Shown: piece by piece, positions 58,926 through 64,000 of the stretch
Layout: each line of letters opens with the position of its first letter
Numbering within the stretch: position 1 is the first letter of the stretch
From: Gammaproteobacteria bacterium
GTDB lineage: Bacteria > Pseudomonadota > Gammaproteobacteria > Chromatiales > Chromatiaceae
Direction of reading: 5' to 3'
DNA: 64,000 bases
Assembly: GCA_020445255.1 (NCBI GenBank)
Contig: JAGRGY010000021.1
Location: 1 to 64,000 of the forward strand
Position numbers and translations under genes: made by a program
Notes under the pieces: generated by a model
The model's database searches: none
Seen by the model: only the letters and a program-made list of their open reading frames with translations
Told to the model about the DNA's origin: nothing

Positions 58926-59331
58926 CGTTCACTCCGCTCAGTGCGTCCGCGAGGCGTCGCAGGCCGTCGCGTATGTCGGCCTCGGGGGCTTGCAGGATTT
59001 CGGGTACCGGCGCGATCTCGACGAAGCGGCCGACGATCTCACCCGCGGCATTGAAATGGGTCACCAGCCAGACGCCGGCGAACGCGGTCTCCTGGAACTC
59101 GCTGGGCCCCAACGCATCGACCCGCGCACTCGCCTCGCCGCGGCCCAGGGCCTGCTCGATCCGCTTGTCCTCGCCCGGCGCCAGCGGCAGTGCGAGCAAA
59201 TCGATGACGTGTGTCTCGCCACTGTCGAGCAGACGCTCGACGGCGTGCCGGATCTCGGTGAGCAGCAACGGTACGTTGCCCGTCTTCGCGTCGACCACGC
59301 GTACGCCGATCTGAGACAGACCCGTGCTCAT
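58915..59331 (-). CDS. HupH/HyaF-like hydrogenase expression protein, short form
   Basis: 138 residues containing the HupH C-terminal-type domain (VPLLLTEIRHAVERLL, FAGVWLVTHFNAAGE, VEIAPVPEIL). Known members help assemble the small subunit. It overlaps both hynS and hynD (ATGA). Confidence 0.78.
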   Translation of the reverse strand: MSTGLSQIGVRVVDAKTGNVPLLLTEIRHAVERLLDSGETHVIDLLALPLAPGEDKRIEQALGRGEASARVDALGPSEFQETAFAGVWLVTHFNAAGEIVGRFVEIAPVPEILQAPEADIRDGLRRLADALSGVNDAQ

Positions 59332-59858
59332 CGGCCCTCTCCGGTTGAAACGGCGGATGCGCGATCGCTGGCCGCAACGGGCACGACCTCATCACCACGC
59401 CAGCGTTCGATCAGTTCGACGACCCGGGCCGCGGCCCGCGACACCGATGCCGCGACGGCGTCGGACGGCTGCATGCCCCAGTCGACGCTTTCCGGCTGGA
59501 TACCGATCAGTGCGCGTGACACCGGCAGATCGCCGGTCAGGCGTGCCATGTCGATCAGGTCGGCAAGGCCGACCTCGTGCACGCTCAACCTGCCGGACGT
59601 GAGAAAGGTGTCCATGGCCTCGCCGTCGAAACAACGCACGGTGCCGGGCTCGGCATCGAGACGTGCGGCGTCGATGACGATCAGCGCGTCGGCGGCGGCG
59701 ATGTCCGCCGCGAGCACGAAACTGAGCGTGCCGCCGTCGAGAAACGTGACGCCGGACGTGTCGGGCAGCGACGCGCGAACCGCTTCGAGCACGTGGAGAC
59801 CGATCCCCTCGTCGCTCAGGAGCGTATTGCCGATGCCCATCACCAGGATTGCCTTCAC
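59328..59858 (-). CDS. hynD: Hyn hydrogenase maturation protease HynD
   Basis: 176 residues from GTG at 59858, with GGAG nine bases upstream. ILVMGIGNTLLSDEGIGLHV (conserved Asp/Glu nickel ligands in SDEG), LIVIDAA and LSVHEVGLADLI (His). It is probably specific for HynL. First gene of the hynD-hupH-hynS-isp1-isp2-hynL run, downstream of the FNR site. Confidence 0.93.
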   Translation of the reverse strand: MKAILVMGIGNTLLSDEGIGLHVLEAVRASLPDTSGVTFLDGGTLSFVLAADIAAADALIVIDAARLDAEPGTVRCFDGEAMDTFLTSGRLSVHEVGLADLIDMARLTGDLPVSRALIGIQPESVDWGMQPSDAVAASVSRAAARVVELIERWRGDEVVPVAASDRASAVSTGEGR

Positions 59859-59882
59859 TGCCTTGGCTCCAAATGACTGACT

Positions 59883-59926
59883 CAATAACAGCAGAATCCG
59901 GGGCACCCCCGATTGATCCACATCAG
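59883..59926 (-). promoter_or_regulatory. FNR-type site and promoter of the hyn operon
   Basis: TTGAT-CCAC-ATCAG at 59913-59926 matches the FNR consensus TTGAT-N4-ATCAA at nine of ten positions. A minus-strand TTATTG -10 (59888-59883) places the site centre near -43, the class II activator position. It lies in the divergent region shared with hypC, so it might also act on hyp. An FNR homologue is known to activate hyn expression in Thiocapsa. Confidence 0.6.
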
Positions 59927-60020
59927 CCACTTCCGGGTTAGGCGACGCCGGGCATTTCGGCCGTTTCGGACTTATGCTATTCCGACATCCAGGTAGTCAT
60001 TGCAGTAACGGTGGGCGCGC

Positions 60021-60257
60021 ATGTGTCTCGGCATCCCGATGCAGGTCCAGTCGGTCGACGGCTTTGTCGCACACTGCGAGGCCAAGGGCATTGAGCGCGA
60101 CGTCAACCTGTTCATGATGCAGGGCGAGGACATCGTGGCCGGCGATTTTGTCGTTGTGCATGTCGGTTACGCGATCCAGAAGATCTCGCCGGCCGATGCG
60201 CGCACGGCGTGGGAGATCTACGACCAGATGCTGGCGCTGGAATCCGACCATGCATGA
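60021..60257 (+). CDS. hypC: Hydrogenase maturation factor HypC
   Basis: 78 residues; MCLGIPMQV with the essential Cys2, and the VVHVGYAIQKIS segment. Small chaperone that, with HypD, builds the Fe(CN)2CO group. Overlaps hypA by 8 bp. A weak TATGCT -10 lies near 59973. Confidence 0.97.
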   Translation: MCLGIPMQVQSVDGFVAHCEAKGIERDVNLFMMQGEDIVAGDFVVVHVGYAIQKISPADARTAWEIYDQMLALESDHA

Positions 60258-60609
60258 GCTGTCGGTCTGCCAGGCGCTGGTCGAACAGGTCGTGCGCGTC
60301 GCGCGTGAACATGGCGCCGGCAGCGTTGCACGGGTGACGATCGGCGTCGGCGCCCTTTCCGGCACCGAGCCGGCGTTGCTGCGGCAGGCCTACCCGATCG
60401 CCTGCGCCGGCACGCCGGCCGAGGGCAGCACGCTGGAGATCAACGAACGCCCGATCCGCGTGCGCTGCGCGCTGTGCGGCGCCGAGACCGATGCGCGCGC
60501 CAACCGCCTGTTGTGCGGTGCGTGCGGCGACTGGCACACCCAGCTGCTCAGCGGTGACGAACTGCTGCTCGAGCAGGTCGAACTGGCGAAACTGGCGGAG
60601 GCCATCTGA
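60250..60609 (+). CDS. hypA: Nickel-insertion metallochaperone HypA
   Basis: 119 residues from the ATG at 60250: MHEL (nickel-binding His2) and zinc-site Cys pairs CALCGAE and CGACGDW. It delivers nickel to the large subunit with HypB. Confidence 0.96.
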   Translation: MHELSVCQALVEQVVRVAREHGAGSVARVTIGVGALSGTEPALLRQAYPIACAGTPAEGSTLEINERPIRVRCALCGAETDARANRLLCGACGDWHTQLLSGDELLLEQVELAKLAEAI

Positions 60610-61418
60610 TGTGTGATTCCTGCGGCTGCAACATCACCCCCGGCAACCGGCATCTGGTCGCGGAAGGCGAACCCGGTCACCAGGCGATCGACGTGCTGCA
60701 GCACCTGCTCAGCGCCAACGACCACGCCGCCGCGCACAACCGCGAGCACTTCGACCGCCACGGTGTGCTCGCGTACAACCTGATGTCGTCGCCCGGTGCC
60801 GGCAAGACCGCACTGCTGGAGGCGACGCTGCAGGCACTGGCCGGCGAGTTCCGCATCGCCGTGATCGAGGGCGACCTCGAGACCGAGAACGATGCCGAAC
60901 GGATCCGCCGCCACGGCGTGCCCGCGATCCAGATCAGCACCGGCAGCGCCTGTCACCTGGATGCGCACATGGTCCACCACGCACTGCACGATCTCGACCT
61001 CGACGCCATCGACCTGCTGTTCATCGAAAACGTCGGCAACCTGGTGTGCCCGGCCAGTTTCGACCTCGGTCAGCACCGCAACCTGACGCTGCTGTCGGTG
61101 CCCGAGGGCGATGACAAGCCGGCCAAGTACCCGGTCATGTTCCGCGCCGCCGACGCGGTGGTGTTCACCAAGACCGACCTGTTGCCGGTGTTCGACGACT
61201 TCAGCATCGAGCGTGCGACACGCTACCTGCGCGAACTCGCATCCGCGGCGCCGGTGCTGAACGCGTCGGTCAGGTCGGCGCAGGGGCTCGCGGCATGGCT
61301 CGACTGGCTGCGCGACGACATGCGTGCGCTGCGGGCACGCATCGCCGGCGGCGAGGCCGTGCGTCCCGCCGTGCAGCCCGATGGCGCCGCGCTGCACGCG
61401 GCGGAGAGTGCCGCTTGA
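60609..61418 (+). CDS. hypB: Nickel GTPase HypB
   Basis: 269 residues. N-terminal CDSCGC metal site, P-loop SSPGAGKTALL, and GTPase motifs (VFTKTD). It lacks a His-rich nickel-storage stretch. Start overlaps hypA stop (TGATG). Confidence 0.96.
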   Translation: MCDSCGCNITPGNRHLVAEGEPGHQAIDVLQHLLSANDHAAAHNREHFDRHGVLAYNLMSSPGAGKTALLEATLQALAGEFRIAVIEGDLETENDAERIRRHGVPAIQISTGSACHLDAHMVHHALHDLDLDAIDLLFIENVGNLVCPASFDLGQHRNLTLLSVPEGDDKPAKYPVMFRAADAVVFTKTDLLPVFDDFSIERATRYLRELASAAPVLNASVRSAQGLAAWLDWLRDDMRALRARIAGGEAVRPAVQPDGAALHAAESAA

Positions 61419-62551
61419 GCGACAGCGCGCAGACCTGGCTGCAGCGCATCCATGCGCTGGATCTGCCGGATCGCGTGCGTATCCTGAATGTCTGTGGCGG
61501 ACACGAACGTTCGATCACGCAGGCGGGACTGCGCGGCGCGCTGCCGCCACAGATCGAACTGATACCGGGACCGGGCTGCCCGGTGTGCGTGTGTCCCGAG
61601 GAAGACGTGTACGAGGCGATCCAGCTCGCGCTGCGCGGCGACATCACGCTGGTCGCGTTCGGTGACATGCTGCGCGTGCCGGTCAACGCGCCCAGGCACG
61701 CGCCGCGTTCACTCGAACAGGCCAAGGCGGCGGGCGCCGACGTGCGTCCGATCGCGTCGCCGGTCGAGGCGCGCGTGATCGCCGGACAGCTGCGCCCGCG
61801 CCCGGTCGTGTTCTTCGCCGCCGGCTTCGAGACCACGACCGCGCCGGTCGCCAGCCTGTTCGCCGAGGGTGTGCCGGACAACCTGTTCCTGCTGTTGTCC
61901 GGACGCCTGACCTGGCCGGTCGTCGCGCTGCTGCTCGACTCGGGCGAAGCGGGTTTCGACGCGCTGGTGTGCCCCGGCCATGTCGCAACCGTGATGGGGC
62001 CGGAGGAATGGCGGTTCGTACCCGAGCGGTACGCGCTGCCGGCCGCGATCGCCGGTTTCACGCCGGAGTCGCTGCTGGCCGCGTTCTACTCGACGCTGCG
62101 CCAGGTGATCGAGGGGCGGCCGTTTCTCGACAACTGCTACGGCGAACTGGTGCGGCCCGGTGGCAACCGCGCCGCGCGTGCGCAGCTCGAACAGGTCATG
62201 CGCGTCGACGAGGCCAACTGGCGCGGCATCGGCCACATCGCCGACTCGGGCTTCGCGCTGCGCGAGGCCTACGCGGCACACGATGCGCGCCTGCATTTCC
62301 CGACGATGGACGACGGCACGCGCCGGCGCGCCGGCGAGATGCCGCCCGGCTGCGACTGCGCACAGGTCGTGCTCGGCCGCATCTATCCCGACCAGTGCCG
62401 GCTGTACGGCACGGCCTGCGCGCCGCGCCACCCGGTCGGTCCGTGCATGGTCTCCGACGAGGGCGCGTGCCGCATCTGGTGGTCGGGCGGCGTGCGCGAG
62501 CGACGCGAAGCGGTGGTCGACGTTCATCCGCAACGCGCCGACGCGGGTTGA
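61415..62551 (+). CDS. hypD: Hydrogenase formation protein HypD
   Basis: 378 residues from TTG at 61415, which overlaps the hypB stop (TTGA); the upstream in-frame extension lies in hypB. Conserved Cys motifs: NVCGGHERS, GPGCPVCVCP, and the C-terminal CDCAQV with further Cys around CRLYGTAC. It carries the Fe(CN)2CO precursor with HypC. Confidence 0.95.
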   Translation: MSDSAQTWLQRIHALDLPDRVRILNVCGGHERSITQAGLRGALPPQIELIPGPGCPVCVCPEEDVYEAIQLALRGDITLVAFGDMLRVPVNAPRHAPRSLEQAKAAGADVRPIASPVEARVIAGQLRPRPVVFFAAGFETTTAPVASLFAEGVPDNLFLLLSGRLTWPVVALLLDSGEAGFDALVCPGHVATVMGPEEWRFVPERYALPAAIAGFTPESLLAAFYSTLRQVIEGRPFLDNCYGELVRPGGNRAARAQLEQVMRVDEANWRGIGHIADSGFALREAYAAHDARLHFPTMDDGTRRRAGEMPPGCDCAQVVLGRIYPDQCRLYGTACAPRHPVGPCMVSDEGACRIWWSGGVRERREAVVDVHPQRADAG

Positions 62552-62613
62552 TCTCGGTCGCCGCGCGCGCGACCGACAGCGCCGTCACGCGACCAGGATC
62601 GCCTGAACATACG

Positions 62614-64000
62614 ATGCCCAAGCCGTCACCCGAAGCACAGACCGCACGGCTGCAGACCCGCCGCCTGCTGCTCGATGGGCATGTCCAGGGCGTCGGCTTC
62701 CGGCCATTTGTCTATCGCCTTGCGCAGCGCCTGGGTGTCGCCGGTGAGGTGCGTAATATCGCCGGGCGTGTCGAGATCGTCGCGATCGCCACTGCCGGCG
62801 TGCTCGACACACTCGAACATGAGCTGATCGCATCGGCACCGGCGATCGCGCGGCCGCGCGTCGTCGCGGTCGAGGTGCTGCCCGCCCGCGACTGTCGCGG
62901 ATTCGGTATCGCGCCCAGCGCCGACGTCGGCGAACGCGACATCCACGTCCCACCGGACTATTTCACCTGCGATGACTGCCTGCGCGAACTCGACGACCCG
63001 ACCGACCGTCGTCACGCCTACCCGTTCATCAACTGCACCCAGTGCGGCCCGCGTTACACGCTGATCGCCGCGCTGCCGTACGACCGCGCCAATACCAGCA
63101 TGGCGCCGTTCACGCTGTGCGACGCCTGCCGCGCCGAGTACGCGGATCCGTGCGACCGTCGCTTCCACGCCGAGCCGGTGGCGTGTCCGACATGCGGACC
63201 CTGGCTGACGTTCCACGCCGATGGAACCCACAGCACGCATGCCGATGCGCTCGCGCACGCCGTGCAGCGCCTGCGCGACGGCGCGATCGTCGCGATCAAG
63301 GGGGTCGGCGGCTATCACCTGGCGTGTGACGCGGCCGACGAGTCCGCCGTGGTCCGCCTGCGCGCGCGCAAGCATCGCCCACACAAGCCGCTCGCGGTCA
63401 TGTTCCCGGCGCCGTGCGAACGACCGCTCGCAATGCTGGAGCGCTACCTCGACCCCGGCGAACCGCACCGCGCCGCGCTGCTGTCGACGCGCCGCCCGAT
63501 CGTGTTGTGCCCGCGCCGCGCCACCGCGTCGGCCGATGCGCCGCTGCTTGCGCCTGCGATCGCACCGGGTATCGACGAGATCGGCGCGATGCTGCCATAC
63601 AGCCCGCTGCACCACCTGTTGCTGAACACGTTCGGCGGTCCGCTGGTCATGACCTCCGGCAACCTCAGCGGCGAACCCGTGCTGACTGAAGCGCATGACG
63701 CCGAGATGCGGCTCGCGCCCGTCGCCGACGCCTTCCTGCACCACAACCGGCCGATCCTGCGCCCGGCCGACGATTCGGTGTACCGGGTCGTCGCGGGCGC
63801 ACCCTCCCCCCTGCGCATCGGGCGCGGCGTCGCCCCGCTCGAGCTGTCGCTGCCCGAAGCGCTGTCCGACGCGCTGCCGGAACCGGTGCTGGCCGTCGGC
63901 GGCCACATGAAGAACACGGTCGCGCTCGGCTGGGGACGCCGGCTGGTGCTGTCGCCGCATATCGGCGACCTTGACAGCCCGCGCGCGCTGGAGGTGTTCG
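62614..64000 (+). CDS. hypF: Carbamoyltransferase HypF (3' end beyond window)
   Basis: At least 462 residues from the ATG at 62614. Acylphosphatase domain (DGHVQGVGFRPFVYRLAQ), two zinc fingers (CDDCLREL...CTQCGP; CDACRAEY...CPTCGP), YrdC-like domain (KGVGGYHLACDA) and the start of the Kae1-like domain. It makes the cyanide ligands from carbamoyl phosphate. hypE is expected next. Confidence 0.96.
   Translation, partial: MPKPSPEAQTARLQTRRLLLDGHVQGVGFRPFVYRLAQRLGVAGEVRNIAGRVEIVAIATAGVLDTLEHELIASAPAIARPRVVAVEVLPARDCRGFGIAPSADVGERDIHVPPDYFTCDDCLRELDDPTDRRHAYPFINCTQCGPRYTLIAALPYDRANTSMAPFTLCDACRAEYADPCDRRFHAEPVACPTCGPWLTFHADGTHSTHADALAHAVQRLRDGAIVAIKGVGGYHLACDAADESAVVRLRARKHRPHKPLAVMFPAPCERPLAMLERYLDPGEPHRAALLSTRRPIVLCPRRATASADAPLLAPAIAPGIDEIGAMLPYSPLHHLLLNTFGGPLVMTSGNLSGEPVLTEAHDAEMRLAPVADAFLHHNRPILRPADDSVYRVVAGAPSPLRIGRGVAPLELSLPEALSDALPEPVLAVGGHMKNTVALGWGRRLVLSPHIGDLDSPRALEVF

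Noticed and set aside
59927..60020. Sigma-54 promoter before hypC
   Set aside because: No TGGCAC-N5-TTGCA-like pair was seen.

Overview
The window is GC-rich chromosomal DNA from a gammaproteobacterium. The yebC-ruvC-ruvA / ruvB-ybgC-tolQRAB-pal-cpoB-queE-queC-tRNA-Lys order, fmdB-aspS-nudB, and a proteobacterial gshA all point there. An Isp-type membrane [NiFe] hydrogenase (hynS-isp1-isp2-hynL order, as in purple sulfur bacteria), a group 3b-like [NiFe] hydrogenase, a DsrE-like protein and a SulP transporter suggest a sulfur-oxidising or Chromatiales-like organism. That lineage is an inference.

Layout. 1-1300: start of an RND efflux adaptor gene cut by the left edge, with a palindromic operator candidate. 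1416-9228: tRNA-Lys with promoter and terminator, then queC, queE, cpoB, pal, tolB, tolA, tolR, tolQ, ybgC and ruvB, all on the minus strand and mostly touching or overlapping. 9229-12634: an accessory block separates ruvB from ruvA. It holds an LpxC-like gene, an unrecognised 140-residue gene, and on the opposite strand a retron-type reverse transcriptase. Just upstream of the reverse transcriptase is a 171-nt structured segment whose ends form a 17-nt inverted repeat with one mismatch and whose 5' arm is followed by AGC. This is the layout of a retron msr-msd and is the main discovery candidate. 12635-14477: ruvA, ruvC, yebC.

14623-26448: an HDOD protein, a DUF971-MoaD fusion, arsM, a SulP transporter, nudB-aspS-fmdB, a motA-motB-PilZ-small ORF operon, and an SDR gene. 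26496-37683: gshA, pbpG, prc, a DUF4743 Nudix gene, a BepA-like M48 protease, mazG, an SRAP protein, dgt and a small membrane-anchored protein; a 101-nt long-stem hairpin lies between gshA and pbpG. 38059-49026: an RND pump with its adaptor, a ceramidase-like membrane protein, a Tat-exported DsrE-like protein, a TlpA-like protein, a solitary dnaE2 carrying an in-frame repeat insertion, and a GNAT-like gene.

49148-64000: a hydrogenase region. The soluble group 3b-like enzyme (beta, gamma, delta, alpha plus protease) and the membrane-linked Hyn enzyme (HynS, Isp1, Isp2, HynL, a small membrane protein, an HupH-like protein and protease HynD) lie on the minus strand. The maturation genes hypC-hypA-hypB-hypD-hypF run divergently to the right edge; hypE must lie outside the window. 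A near-consensus FNR site sits in the hynD/hypC divergent region at about -43 relative to a candidate hyn promoter, suggesting anaerobic control.
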